Assembly (NCBI GenBank): GCA_039720395.1
Contig: CM077829.1
Coordinates: forward strand, 23,639,955 to 23,703,954
DNA length: 64,000 nt
DNA from: Liquidambar formosana
Lineage: Eukaryota; Streptophyta; Magnoliopsida; Saxifragales; Altingiaceae
Reading direction: 5' to 3'
This document shows, piece after piece, positions 36,201 through 48,467 of this stretch. Under the pieces are notes generated by a model that was given only the letters and a program-made list of their open reading frames with translations, was not told the DNA's origin and did not search any database. How positions within the stretch are numbered: the first letter of the stretch is position 1; each line of letters opens with the position of its first letter. Position numbers and translations under genes: made by a program.

Positions 36201-36470
36201 GGTTGTCACAAACACATCAATGTGATGTTCCCCAACATTTCTATTAAACATTTTCATTACATCAGCATCACTTTCAACAAAGAAAACCTCAGTTGAGTGA
36301 TTAATTGAGGTAGCTATGTGAATTAAGACATTAGCAGATGTATCAACAGCAGTCAAAGCACGATCACAAACAGCAGTTAACAAATCCATATAACTATACC
36401 GATCCGTATCTACAACAGGTATTGCATAAACATTGGATCGGTAATGGACTCTTATATCAACATACGCCAT
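33244..36470 (-). pseudogene. mudrA-like: MuDR-type Mutator transposase, broken by stops and a frameshift
   Basis: Three exon-like blocks on the minus strand are in phase: 36470-34950, 34698-33755, 33669-33244. Order: N-terminal MAYVDIRVHYRSNVYAIPVV; acidic region; the MuDR N-terminal domain (FDIVRVKNERTRVTVKCAGE...CRWRIHVAP); catalytic core with FLGLDGCYLKGLYSGVLLGA, VAWAIVDGETKENW and ISEYFPEANQRYCCRHLYNN; a SWIM zinc finger WDCDCRAWYISGIPCKHAIA; a CCHC-like knuckle CKNCRQYRHNKRSC; and a Gly/Arg-rich tail of GRGRG repeats. Lesions: a TAA at 35820-35822, a TAA at 35352-35354, a TGA near 35176, a TAG near 34489 and a frameshift just after FNQWVV near 34395. The family cuts DNA with a DDE active site. 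In this state no full protein can be made. Confidence 0.9.
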
Positions 36471-37539
36471 TTAAGGCCTGTAAATTTAAAGGAAAATCAA
36501 GAAAAATTGTTCAATTACATTGGAAAAAAAAAATAAAGAACCAAACAAACAAGCAATATTATCTAACGAACAAAAAGCTTTACCAGAGAGAAAGAAAAAT
36601 TATTTATTTCGGGCACACACACACACACACACTGACACACACTTATTGTAACAAATGGGTTGATGGGGGAAATAAGAATCCCCATCCCAGAAATGATAAA
36701 ACATACTAAAAAAATTGAAACTTTGTATCTTTTTTCTTCTTTTTTTTTGGAAAAAAAAAAGTGCCATTTTAAGAATTCAGTAGACAGAAGAAATTTCGTT
36801 TCATATTTTACACAAAAATCCTATGCAGGTTTTAAATCATTGATCCCTTCAAGAGCAATCACAATCACCCTAAACCCTAAACCCTATTTCTGAAACACCT
36901 TATACCAAACCCTAAATTAATCCCTACATAACGACTTAATTGAAAAAAAAAAAACCATGAAAACACCCAACCAGTCCCTAAAATAAACTATATTTCGGAA
37001 ACCCTATACCAAAACCATAAATAAATCCCTACAAAACGAGTCAATTGATGAAAAAACCATGAAAACACTGACAAAAAACAAACCCTAGCGAAAACCTGAA
37101 CTTACCCGTTGTGGTAGCCAACCCCAGCGAAGGGTAAACAACTCTGTATGAACAATTTTCCCTTCAAGAACAGTTCTCCACCCTCGATTTTTCCAAGTGA
37201 AACAGCCTCCTCTCTTTTTGTCTCTGTCGGATCGAAACTCAAGTGGTACCCTATAGGTATAGGAGCCCTAGCAAGCTTCAATACTTCTCGTCTCTACCTC
37301 TCCTCTTCTCGTCTCTGTCGGATCGAAGCACGACTGGTACCCATGGGTACAAGAGCCCTAGAACCCTCTTCTCGTCTCTAACTGATCGAAAGCACAGATG
37401 GGTTCCAAATAAGAGCTTTTGTGTTTTAATCTATTGAAACTCTAAATGGCTGTGTTTTTACTAAAACGGCTATGTTTTAAACAATAGGTATATTGGTCAT
37501 TTCACCATTCCGTTTACTCCGTTAGCTAAGCCGTTCTGA
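36471..37539. repeat. Mutator subterminal region with tandem repeats
   Basis: This is the upstream side of the broken transposase inside the element. 37210-37400 has two to three copies of a roughly 90-bp unit (tctctgtcggatcgaa...tggtaccc...agccctag). 36860-37090 has repeated aaccctaaaccctat...aaaccatgaaaacac units. (CA)n lies at 36615-36640. Such subterminal repeats often bind Mutator transposases; this is inference. Confidence 0.5.
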
Positions 37540-38784
37540 CAAAGGGAGGTCAGTGTAATTTCAGAAAGGATGGGGGGGTCAATGTAATAGTCAGTAAATA
37601 GAGCGGGTGTAGATGTATTTTACCCATATTTTTATTACTTGTTCAAATTTTAGGGAATCCTTCAATATATCATTTGATACTAATGTTTTATATGGATTCA
37701 AATAGATACATGGTTATATATTTGTTCAAATGCTATTCTGAAATATTTGCTAAATGAGTGGTATTTTCATGATACTTAGATTATGGAAAAATGCTTTATA
37801 AATATTGTTTACTTGGAAATACTTTAGAAATGTTACTGAAATTCCAGAAATTTATTAAACGTGTTTATGGATACTTTTGGACACTTGGATATTTATATGA
37901 ATGATGGAAAATGTTTTGGATATATGGATTAGATTTATGGACCTTGGGTATTGGTATGCATCAAACGAGTATAGCAAGTAGGGTAAAGTGCCCTTAAGTA
38001 AAAGACCCTAAAGCCGTCGGGAAAGAACGCCGTGTAGGTGTTGGTTATTTTTGTACTTGATTGAGCTGGGGGTTAATGTGACGACATAACCTATGATTAG
38101 CAGCAGTTGATGCATGGTTTGATCCCATAGTCTTGGGATTTGGAGATACTATGAGAATTTTGGGAAATTAACTCAAAACCCACACAAAGTAATGATTTGC
38201 GACTATTATTTGATTATGATTTATTAAATGATTTTAATTCATACCCCATGTATCTGCATATATATTAATTGTATAAAATCCACATATATTTCCTATTAAG
38301 ATTCGCAGTTCATCCTATTATTATTTCAGATGATCAGGTAATGAATGAGGGTTCACCGATGGCGGCTGCCTAGTTGCATGAACTGAGGTTGGACTTTGAA
38401 AGTCACATACTAGCATAGTCATGGACGAGGATAGACACACGTGCATTGTATAAAGACTATGTTGTTTTGATACGTAGGCATTACTATTATTATTGTTATT
38501 ACAATTTCTACTTATTGAACTTTGAATAGTTTGAATCTAGCCTATATGTGCCAGGGATGTTGGCATTATTTTGGATCATATATTATTATGCGCATGATGT
38601 GTGAGCATAACATTTTAAGTTAATTTATTTGGGTATTATTGATGAGCTAGTACAATTATTATTAAATTTTACTCATGGATTTGACTAAGTCTTCCACAAC
38701 TTTTATACTTGAACTTATCCACATGTACAACTTTCTACTTTGACTTTTATCCATGTCTCGATCCTCTGGGTCGAGGGTGTGACA

Positions 38785-39083
38785 CAAGGTGTGATATTAT
38801 GTCAAGAAAAAGCCACCCATAATCTGTTTCTTCCCAACCTCTCTCTCTCCACACTCCAATTTCTTATCAATTTATGATGGGCTCCTACCAAAAGGCCAAT
38901 TAAATTGCAAATGCTCATTTGCAAGTCCTTATAACTTTTTATCTGCTTGAGTGCTATCCATTATTAACCATGGTCCTTCTCTTTTGTGACTCATTAAATT
39001 ATAAATCGAGCGTGAGACCTCCGAAAAAACATACGAGTAATTTTTTTTTTTGGGGATTTTAGCCATAAGTCACTTATATATAA
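38785..39083. other. Intergenic, nothing recognised
   Basis: AT-rich DNA between the split solo LTR and the next MITE. No coding or structural signal was found. Confidence 0.4.
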
Positions 39084-39546
39084 GGCACTATTTGGTTGCA
39101 TTTTTTAAAAGATTTTTTTTAAAGTAGGAAAAGTCTTTTTTTTTAATTTTATTTTCTTGCTTTTGCTTTTGCTTTTGCTTTTGCTTTTGCTTTTGCTTTT
39201 AAGTAGAAGCAGCAAAAGCAAAAGCGCATTTGGTAAAATTGATTTCGCCGGTAATCTTTTGGATGTAATGAGAAACCTTACTGAATCATCATTGCCCAAA
39301 CAGAAGAAGAGGACAAGCACAACCTCTCTCGATCGCGAATTTTTCAAGTTAAAGTCAAGCTCGTCTGAAAGATAAAAATGACTTTTAAAAGCAAATCTTC
39401 ATTGCTTTTACTTAAAATCAAATTTTTGCTTTTCTCTTTCTAGAAGTCCTTTTTAGTTCTTCTAACTAAACAGTGGTTTTTGCTTTTACAACTTTTTGCT
39501 TTCAAAAGCAAAAAAGATCTTAAAATAAGTGCAACCAAACAGTACC
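39084..39546. mobile_element. PIF/Tourist-like or hAT-like MITE (463 bp)
   Basis: The ends GGCACTATTTGGTTGCA and TGCAACCAAACAGTACC are inverse complements with two mismatches and fit the GG-n-CTGTTTGGTTGC end of Tourist-like elements. Flanks are TAA and TTA, so the expected 3-bp duplication is not exact. The interior holds seven copies of the hexamer ttttgc (39160-39200) and an inverse copy of it, so the arms pair far inward. Confidence 0.6.
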
Positions 39547-40423
39547 TTATTTAGCAATAAATCAAACAACATTTTTTTTAACTTTATTAGTCCATTTAGC
39601 ATTTTTCTAACCAAAATACCCTTCTCTACATTAAAGTAAACCTGTGAGGTCAAGATAAACCATCTCCCTCTCTCACATGATTGCCATTGGAAAAAACTCC
39701 GACCGGCAATAATTTTCATCAGCAATCGCGCTTCAACCACGTTCCCACGGCTGCTCGACCTCTCGCAACCCTACTGGTGCAAATATAGAAGGAGATATGA
39801 TCCCAATCAAAACCCAATCAAACCTAGCACACCCAATCGCACACCCCTTGACAAGCCCTAGCCACACTCCCAACTAGTGCTGACAACAACCACAACACCC
39901 ATTGCAACAATCCTCAGCAATTAAGCCCTAGCCTTCACAAATAGACCTTCAGAGGCTTTGTCTAGCATTGTTGCACCATGAAAATAAAGAATAGGTGTTG
40001 ATTGGATGATTGACACGCATCACCTTCAGGTTGAATAATTTTGCTTCAGGTGTTTCTTCTCGAGATATATTGGCAATGGTGGGAGATCTCCTAGAGACCC
40101 TTATCTTGGTCGACAACTATGATTTCATGCTCCATTCGAATTGGCATTTTAGCAACCCACTTACTTTTGATGGCACACACAATTGATGAAGAATTAAGAG
40201 GGATGTCTTTTTGTGGGCAGTATTGTCTATGCCCTCATTATTCATTTATTCTTGATTATCTCCATACCATTTTGAAAGAGATTATGATCTTGTTAGGATT
40301 TTTTTTTTTGGGTTGTGGATTCATTGGTTTTAACATATTGTTGTATCACATAATACCAATTGTTTTCTCTCAACACTTTGCTCCTTACACTCTAGATAAT
40401 TTATGAGCATGTTACAATTGTTA
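39547..40423. other. Intergenic, nothing recognised
   Basis: No gene or transposon identified. 39700-39960 is C-rich on the plus strand. The frame at 40119-40406 has no family features. Confidence 0.35.
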
Positions 40424-41990
40424 GGGTTCTTTTCCCAAAATGGTAGGATTTTTAAACTTTATTCCAACTTTGGTGTGATTTTAAACTTTATTCCTAGACA
40501 GCGATAAATCGTGGTTGCTAACCACAATTTTATTAAAATCGTGGTTAGCAACCATGATTTTAGGCTGAGTATACGAATCCTTTATTTTGTCACTCGTGTT
40601 TGTATAAAAATTTATATACTGTAAAATCGTGGTTGGTAGCCACGATTTTAACCCTCACCCTCTCCGCTCACAAACCCACACACCCTTTCCAACTCTCACC
40701 CTCTTTCATCAGAAACCTACACCCTTTTTTGCCATTCCTCTCTCTCTCTCTCTCTTTCTCTCTTTCTCTTCAGCCATGCCTCTTCTCCCTCTCTCTCCTT
40801 TTCATCCATCCCCTCAAGTCAAACCTGCTCTCTCTCTCATTTTGTTTTCTCTTCTCTTTTCCTTTTCTGCCTCCTCATTTTTCCCCATACAAGTCAGACC
40901 CATACCCCTCCCATACGATGGAAGTGCTTGGCACCGACGGTGGAAGTGGTTGCCGCCGAAAATGAGAGAGGGTTTCCGTGGTTACAACGCCATGCCATGG
41001 AAGAGGGAGTTGCTCGTCGCCAGCGAGATTGAAAGAGATCCAATCTTTCGCGATTAGCTTTTGGGGGCTTTCACCTGTGGGAGAAATGGGCGAAGAAACT
41101 AGGGTTTCTCTGACGAAATGGCGCCGTGCCGTCGACGAGTGGTGGAGCCGGACTGTCGCGTGGAGTTGACGAATGGTAGGAGCACCGACGGTGAGAGAGA
41201 GAGCAGTGAGATCGCGAGCGGGAAATGGTGACCCCAAGTCACGATCTATGATATTTGGGGGTTTTATCGATGGTGAGAGAAAGAGCAATGAGATCGCGAG
41301 CTAAGAGTAGTGAGTGTGTGTGTGATCAGAGAGAGAGAGAGAAATGAGTTTTTCAAATTTGAAATAGGTTGAGGAGGAGAGAAGAGGGGGAGTGTGTATG
41401 TTAGGAGAAGAGGGAGAGAGAGGACGTGTGATATCAAGAAGAAGTGAAGAGAACGTTACCTGTTAGTCGGACCTCAAGATCAGGTGCTGCTGACGCCGAC
41501 GGACGGCGTTGATGGCGGATTTACAAGCCCTAAATCGCGAGGAGGAAGAAGGAAAATAAGCTGAGGTTTTTTTGCCAAATGACTAAATGAATGCTGTTTA
41601 TGATAGGGGTATGTGTTAAAACTAAAATCGTGGTTGTTAGACACGATTTCACTCAGAATCGTGGTTAGCAAACATGATTTTAGTTCTAACATTATTTTCC
41701 AGCATTTTTTTTTTAAACTCATTTAACCATCACAATCGTTTTTCATAACCACGATTTTGGGTTAAAATCGTGGCTACCAACCACGATTTTGCTGTATATA
41801 AATTTTTATACCGGATACGATCGACAAAATAGGGATTCGTATACCCAGCTTAAAATCGTGGTTGCTAATCACGATTTTATTTAAAATCGTGGTTAGCAAC
41901 CACGATTTATCATTGTCTAGGAATAAAGTTTAAAATCACACCAAAGTCGGAATAAAGTTTAAAAATCCTACCATTTTGGGAAAAGAGCCC
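40424..41990. mobile_element. Foldback Mutator-like element with hairpin arrays (1.57 kb)
   Basis: Terminal inverted repeats of about 230 bp start GGGTTCTTTTCCCAAAATGG (left) and the inverse of GGGCTCTTTTCCCAAAATGG (right). Flanks AATTGTTAG and AATTGTCAG form a 9-bp duplication with one mismatch (8 bp if the first G belongs to the element). Both arms, and an extra group at 41625-41790, carry a 26-bp near-palindrome of the form AAAATCGTGGTT-n-AACCACGATTTT, nine or so copies. The 40640-41560 core is GC-richer, with (CT)n at 40738-40765, and contains no recognisable protein. No transposase is present. Confidence 0.75.
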
Positions 41991-43974
41991 AATTGTCAGC
42001 TATCCTATGTACTTTTCACCTGTCGTGTTGAATGAAGTTTTCTATTAGACAGAAGTTTAGAGAGAGAAAGAGAGTAAAGAGGGGAAGGAAGTAAAATAAA
42101 AAGGGAAAAACTTAAGGCCATTGAGCCATGGCAGGTTAGAGAAAGGAAGAAAAAGGTAACAAGGAATAAAAAGGGCATAAGTCATTTTTCAAAACACTTT
42201 TATTTTGAAATAACGTGCAATCTTAGTTTTACAAAGTAGACCATATCAAACTGTAAAATTTTACAGTTTTATGTAATGGACTTTATGAAATTGTAAAATT
42301 TTACAATTTTACGAAGTATTATATTGGATCGAGCAAAATAGTAGAATTTTACAGTTTCAATTATTTTAAAAATTACTTAAACAATATGGATCTCTTTTCG
42401 AAAATGTCAACAAGTAGGTTTCAAAAATATGAATAAAAAATTTTAAACGGATGTGTATATTGCAAGTTATTAGTTTTTAAAAATTGGAACACTAAAAAGA
42501 CAAAGTTTGTTACATAGGGTACCCTTACTAACAAAATATGGAGTACTTTTAGTAATAATAAGGGTAAACAAGGGATTTTCTTTTAAAAAAATGTGACTAA
42601 TTGCTAAATAAATTTCATCCAATTAACTAATTGAGTTAAAAAAAACTCTTACTTGACTAATTGATAATATTTTACCTAATTATGGACTAATCGTCAATTT
42701 CCCTTTTTTTATTATTTTATCATCAATGGTAGGAGAGGGGTGTCCGCTTTTGATGGCAAAGATGCCAAAAATTGGCTTGTAGCAAAAACTTGTCGTCGTA
42801 GATGGCATAATTGATGTCTAATATCACGGATGTAATTATAGTTGTTTTGTAGATATGAGGCGTCTTACACAGATAGGTGATTAGTTTGGACGGAAAATTT
42901 GGTGGGAATGAGACCTGAATACAGATAATCATTAAATAAATAAATCAATATAATCTTTGAAGCTATTTTTCAACATATCAAAGGGCTGAAAGGTGCCAAC
43001 CCTCCTTGGTGAGATAGGAAAGGCTTGCTCCCAAAAATAAATAATAATAATAATAATAATTGATAGGAAATGCATAGGACTCAAATGAGTAGATTCGGTC
43101 ACTGAATTAGGCCAGTCCAAATTTGGCCCAAGACTGCTACACATAACTGGCTAATTATGGTCGGTGGAGAAGGCTTTATAGCTTGGGCTCAGATTCTAAC
43201 TTCAGTCAGATTTGGGGCTAAATCTTACATATAAGGGGCCTATTATTATCACCTCCTAATTTTATTTGCACTCCGGTTAATTTTAATTTTTCAAGATTTT
43301 ATGAAAAATATAAAAAGTTTTTATAAAATTTGGTAACATAAAAAGGTTTTTTAAAAATCCATTGTTTAAATGGCCAAAAAAATCATTTAAATGATAGATT
43401 CTCAACCCAAAAAAAAAAAAAATTGATAAAGTTGTTTAAAATTATATTTTTAGTGGATTTCACTGCCTATTTTCATAAAAACTTTTTTATTTTCAAAAAT
43501 GATTGAGAAATTAAAACAAATAGAGTTTAAAAAATAAAAATGAAGTGTGACAATAGTCGCCTCTACATAAAATTATAAAGGCCACGTACCTTTTGGAAGA
43601 AGACACATACATTCCGGAAAGAGCAATAATATGCAGTGGAGCAATATTGTCAGATACTTTTACTAACAACACAGCCCAATACACATATCAATCCCATGAA
43701 AGACAAAGAAACACTTATATATAACAGTGATAACACATCGCTAATGGTTTGGTAGGTTAGTAGAATTTGTTTTACTTGTTAAACAAGTAATCTTCGGTTT
43801 AAGGTCTTGGAAAAATATTAATATCCATTTATTGATATAAACAAGGGTTTAGAGATAATGGTAGGTTTTATCACTTGTCAAAAAATAAATAAATAAAATA
43901 GTGAATCACTACATTGATTTGATGACATACACTATTAAGGAGCTAACAAAGCGGATAAACCAATCTATTGACAT
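41991..43974. other. Intergenic, AT-rich
   Basis: No gene recognised. 42250-42350 carries three copies of the palindrome gtaaaattttac. 43043-43060 is (ATA)n. 43240-43560 has A/T-rich imperfect inverted arms, too weak to call as an element. Confidence 0.4.
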
Positions 43975-44102
43975 TGTTAGAAATATACCACATCCCACAT
44001 CAATTTAAAAGCCTAAGCTTGTAAGTGGAGGACCCAAACAGGTATATGAAGACATGTTTAACTCGATATTTAATCGATGTGAGATGTGGTATATTTCTAA
44101 CA
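43975..44102. mobile_element. Very short solo LTR-like / TRIM-type element (128 bp)
   Basis: It starts TGTTAGAAATATACCACATC and ends GATGTGGTATATTTCTAACA, so it has TG...CA ends set in a 20-bp inverted repeat. A perfect 5-bp duplication GACAT flanks it (43970-43974 and 44103-44107), the size made by LTR integrases. The centre is 88 bp without coding sense. A solo LTR of a miniature retrotransposon is the simplest reading; a foldback MITE with a 5-bp target site is the alternative. Confidence 0.6.
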
Positions 44103-45278
44103 GACATGTCGTTGTAGACGTTGTCGACAAATTTGTAAATAAGCGAGAAACATCAAACTTTAATTAACACATATAACTTAACAAACATTTTATGATTAAA
44201 GATTTGATATCAACATTGAAATTCAAAGAGAGGTCATAAATGCAACTGCAAAGATAGAACATTGGAGCATCCCATCACCCTGAAAATAAAACGCAGGGGA
44301 GGGTGATGGGCTCCTTCAGCACAAAAACTTTGCCGTGGCTAAGAATGGCTAAATGACACAGTTGCAGCTAAAAAGAATTTGAGGGGAAAAAGCAAGAGCT
44401 CTGTTTGACCCCAATCGTTGATTATGCAATGGTCTCCCTGATTTCAAAAGTTGAGACACCCAGAGACGCAATGAGAAGGAGAAACCTGATTGGTGGACAT
44501 TATGCTCACACACATCCACATCAACTACTCTCCCCCGTGACACCAAATGACAGCCTGGCCTTCGTCAACATCATCTAATATGCGGAATACATACATACAG
44601 ATTAATGCGGGACATCCCTACATTATCCTCGCTATCATGACCGTTCACATACTTCATAGATAAACATACATATAATCTGATTCAAATAAGATATCAACAC
44701 CACGTATTAAAAGTTTTACCCTTCGCATTAGATGACCATGAAATAAAAACTGATATAATTTTTTATCAATACTTGCATTGAAAATTATATAAATACGCTC
44801 TTATCTAACCAGGACTATATATCCACACACAACTAGTAAGGATCCTATCGAGATCTAGAATTCATATATGATCAATTACATAAAACAAACCGGTTGGATC
44901 TAAGCCCAGATGTAAACCCAACTAGGATCCCAGATGGAGTCATTACCCTCTATAACGTGTCAATACAATAATCACATATTCACAAAATTAAATAATCTTT
45001 ACCCTATAGCCCAAACAAACAGCCCTCTAATAAATTGTATTATAAGAAATTATGATAAGAGGCAAATCAATGAAAGGAAAATTAAGATTATACTATTACC
45101 TAGGCCTCAGCCTCATATTACAGGGTTAGGATTGGTCCAAAGATTGGATTTGGCTGGCCAACCAACCACTCCAATAGAAGTTTACAATTAGATTTGATCT
45201 AAAGGTTAGGATTAATAACATGTACTCCTATATAATAACAATTATAATACAAGCATTAAGCATCCAAAGTTCCTCATC
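44103..45278. other. Intergenic / 3' side of the AFR-like gene
   Basis: No gene recognised. The last few hundred bases before 45279 would include the 3' UTR of the AFR-like gene on the minus strand. The short frames at 44349-44546 and 44934-45191 have no family features. Confidence 0.4.
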
Positions 45279-48200
45279 TCATTCCCTATCTGTGTCAGCT
45301 GTCTTCAGCCTCTTCGCGGCACGGATAAATCCCACAATTACTTGTATCTCATCCAGTTGCTGTTGAATCAAAACAATAAGAACATATAAAACATCAGATT
45401 TTGCTTATGTAAAGGGATTGTGAACGTGTGCCTGCATGCATATGTGAGAGAGAGATACCGACCTCGGACGCAAAATGCCGCTGCACAGCATTAACCATTT
45501 GTCCCTTTGATGGATTAGGATTAGGGGTGAAGCTCCCCTAAAATAGGAAAAAAAAATGTGAAACATAAGTAAAAACTATCTGAATTTTGAAGATAAAAAA
45601 ACTAAGTGGATGAAATTCAAGTCAGTGAAACCCACAAGGTTGAAGCGTCTCCAATATCTCCACAAGGAACTCATTCCTAGTTTTGCGATGTTCACCTTCT
45701 GATTATCCACACAAACAATTAGAAAACATATACATAATAGCATTTGTTTAAATTTCAAGAAAGCATATAAATAACAGCATTTGTTTAGTTTTCAAGAAAG
45801 GTTCCAATATAGCATGTTTGGTACATGTAACGAGCAAGTAGATGTTTTTGTCATTAAATCCCACTTCAAAAATCAATATTGTAAAATGATAAATAAGGTG
45901 AACTTAGACCATTTAAATTTTGCTCTGCCACCTCAGAAAGTACAATTACTTAGGGTGAAAAAAAAAAAATAAAAAATAATCCGGCAAAAGGGATCATATA
46001 AAAAATGGCCTAACATGAGCATAAAGAACATTGATTTCAATCTCATATTGACTTCTGGCCAAAAAAATCTCATATTTACTACCTTGGGAAAGTGTTTTAA
46101 GATTTGAATTCTTGGCCGTTGGATCTTCAATCAAGATTTTCACATTCTGTTACCATCGAGGACATTGAAACCAATATAACAATGAGATCTCACTGAGGTA
46201 CAATATGAGCCCAAGTAGTGTCCATTTCATTGAGTCATGCACCAGTACATGCCCAAATTAATTTATTTTTTGTTTTTTGGTTTTCTTTTTTGGTTTAAAA
46301 GAATTTTATTCAAAGCCTGGGGTGGCAATTAAGACCCTGGCACAGATGCAAGATTTAGGTCAGCAAACAGTAAACACCCACCATTGTACATGTGCCCAAA
46401 TTTCACACAAGTGCACTTAAAGACACATTTTTTAGGTCTGCCGCTCAGATGCAAGATGCACAGAAAAATTCAAACTGACTACATGATTGTCTCTGATCTC
46501 CTTTCAAATTTCTTACCAGTTGAGGCGTCTGAATATTGGATTGAACTTCTCTGTAAATACAACGATTTGTTGACTTTGCTGATGCAGATTGAACCCATGG
46601 CCTTGTATGCCGAACTCTAGGCTTGCTCAGCTTGTGGAACTCAATACTACTGGCTGCAAAAGGAGAAACAATAACCACCTTAACAAGGATGGTACTCATA
46701 AACAAAAAATACAGCTTTAGCAGATAGTAGACAAGATTACTTACAGAAATCATTGTCCTTCTCACCAATGTCAGAACTACAGGTAGAGTTATCAAAATCA
46801 TGATCTTCATCTTCTTCGTTCCCTGTAGGAGGTTCCAGCACACTCAATGCATTCCTTTGCAGCTTAACTTCAACCCCATTCTTCAGAACCTGTGTACATA
46901 AACAATTTATCCCCAAACTACTATAGTAGCAAACAACAGGAGAATATAGAAGTTCCATCCAGCGCTAAAACCACAAACAACTAGCAACTAGCAAGTTGAA
47001 AGCAGAAACCAATAAACCACCCTGTTCATTCAGTGCTTTCCCCATTAACCAAAAAAAAAATTAAAAAGTAAATAAATAAATAATGTAGAAACCATACATC
47101 CATCCCTATAGTAGGGTTGTTATTTTCAACTTGCATAACTGTAGGATCCGTGGGAACTCTGGAATCCATAAGGAAAATAAGAAACCCTAAAGTCCGCTAG
47201 AGAGGGCCTTGAATCAAAAATAAGAGAAAATCTAAATATATTTGTACTCTTTCTGCAGTCAAGCTAATTTATAGGCTTTCATAAAATGGTAACCTATGAA
47301 CACAAATTTGACTCCTAACGCAATAAAAACTTCTAAAAAATAGCAACAACGCATTAAAGCCCTACTAGGCATCTACATGCCTTATTTTCTTTCGACCTTA
47401 ATTTTCTCATAAACTTAAAAACTACAGTGTTCACAAAACCCAATATAATTGACAAACAAAGGGAGAATAATTCAGGTGTTTAGGACTTGGATGCCCCTCT
47501 AAGAAACATCACACATTCTTCAAAAGATATATAAAATAAGTAGACAGATAAATCATTTTGTTTGAAAATTAGTTTACTGCAGTGGTCATTAATGATCAGT
47601 CGTTTCCAACAAACTTTGACTGCACAAATAAGACGAAAAAAATTCATAAATAGATAAAGAATTCACAAATTCAATGCAGCGAAAAAGTTATTTGGAGTAG
47701 TAAAAAAAAAAAAAGGGAAAAAAGAAAAAGAATAAGAAAACAAAGATAACACCTCAGTCGGATATATATTTTTAATTTTTAATTATATATTCGATTTCTT
47801 GTATATAAATATAATATATAATATATTATACGATAGTTGGTAACACTGCTTATCAAAGCAGACAACCTTGGAGAAGAGAATAGTCCTAACCAACAATTTT
47901 TCATGTCATCCGAAATATCCTTTCCTTTCCTTAATTTAGGGAGAATAAAACCAAAATTTCCCAGATTTTGGATAAAACAAAGTTTTTTGATAAAATAATC
48001 CCTTACAGTATCAATCACTTGGCATAAAATAAGGTATATATTATTCTAAAATTCGTACACTACTTTAGACTAAACAATTCAGTTCATTATTCTAAAGTTT
48101 GTTAACAGTCAGAAAAATAAAATTCATATTATGAGATTCTTCATCATTACAAAATCAAATTGCATTAAAGTAATCAGACAGAACGAATAAACTAAAAAGG

Positions 48201-48467
48201 TACTAATCCTATGATGACTAAAAAAAACAAGAAGAAGAAGATAAAAAGGAACAAGTAAAGACATTAGGGGAATACCAGCCAGTGCCAACCACCGAGGCCC
48301 ACAGCCTTCTTAACAACGCCTTGCAAACCCACCAAAACGGACTTTGTTCTGTTGTTTCCAGTTACAATAACTTTGGTGTGCCTGGGAAGCACAGATAGCT
48401 CCTCATCGCCACTTTCCTCACGAAAAGGCGATAGAACTCGAGAAGAACACAGCTCAGGCTCCAACAT
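45279..48467 (-). CDS. AFR1/AFR2-like: SAP30/Sin3-binding histone-deacetylase subunit (AFR1/AFR2-like), six exons
   Basis: Coding exons on the minus strand: 48276-48467, 46745-46889, 46517-46653, 45636-45698, 45463-45537, 45279-45359; 693 nt, 230 residues, all phases agreeing. Residues 1-64 include LPRHTKVIVTGNNRTKSVLV and KKAVGLGGWHWL. 65-112 begin VLKNGVEVKLQRNALSVLEP and are then acidic. The middle has KPRVRHTRPWV. Residues 159-224 are the SAP30-type Sin3-binding domain: KVNIAKLGMSSLWRYWRRFN, NPSKGQMVNAVQRHF and LDEIQVIVGFIRAAKRL. Plant relatives (Arabidopsis AFR1 and AFR2) join Sin3-HDAC complexes that repress genes such as FT. The exon 4 donor is read as CTT|GTGGGT because it keeps phase; GTGG|GTTTCA would not. 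Identity of the family is firm, the exact orthologue is not. Confidence 0.88.

Larger units (their letters stand above)
24665..37625. mobile_element. Mutator-like element (MULE), about 13 kb, with cargo
   Basis: The left end GGGTAAAATACATCTACACC and the right end (its inverse complement) match over about 85 bp with some mismatches, then diverge. A perfect 9-bp duplication ATATTTTTA (24656-24664 and 37626-37634) flanks the element, the standard Mutator size. Contents from left to right: a GRF zinc-finger ORF (+), an inserted solo LTR, two captured gene fragments (-), and a broken MuDR-type transposase (-) reading inward from the right end. Without the inserted LTR and its 5-bp duplication it is about 10.3 kb. 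The transposase lesions mean it could move only with help from elsewhere. Confidence 0.9.
23141..38784 (+). mobile_element. Probable solo LTR of a Gypsy-type element, split by the Mutator element
   Basis: The left part starts TGTGATGACCTG (23141) and the right part ends GTCGAGGGTGTGACA (38784), canonical TG...CA ends of plant Gypsy LTRs. Flanks are CAAGA and CAAGG, four of five bases alike. Removing the Mutator element and one 9-bp duplication leaves 2,674 bp. A TATA-like tatatatagaggg (23514-23528), followed by GA-rich leader sequence, marks a likely U3/R border. No gag/pol or second LTR is seen, so it is read as a solo LTR. The borders rest on end motifs only. Confidence 0.55.

Noticed and set aside
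36866..36895. Telomere-like aaaccctaaaccctat
   Set aside because: Only two units, within Mutator subterminal sequence that has other aaccct-like words; not an interstitial telomere array.
40600..41288. Overlapping frames in the foldback element core
   Set aside because: Several frames on both strands overlap in C/T-rich and GC-rich DNA, none with recognisable domains or splice structure.
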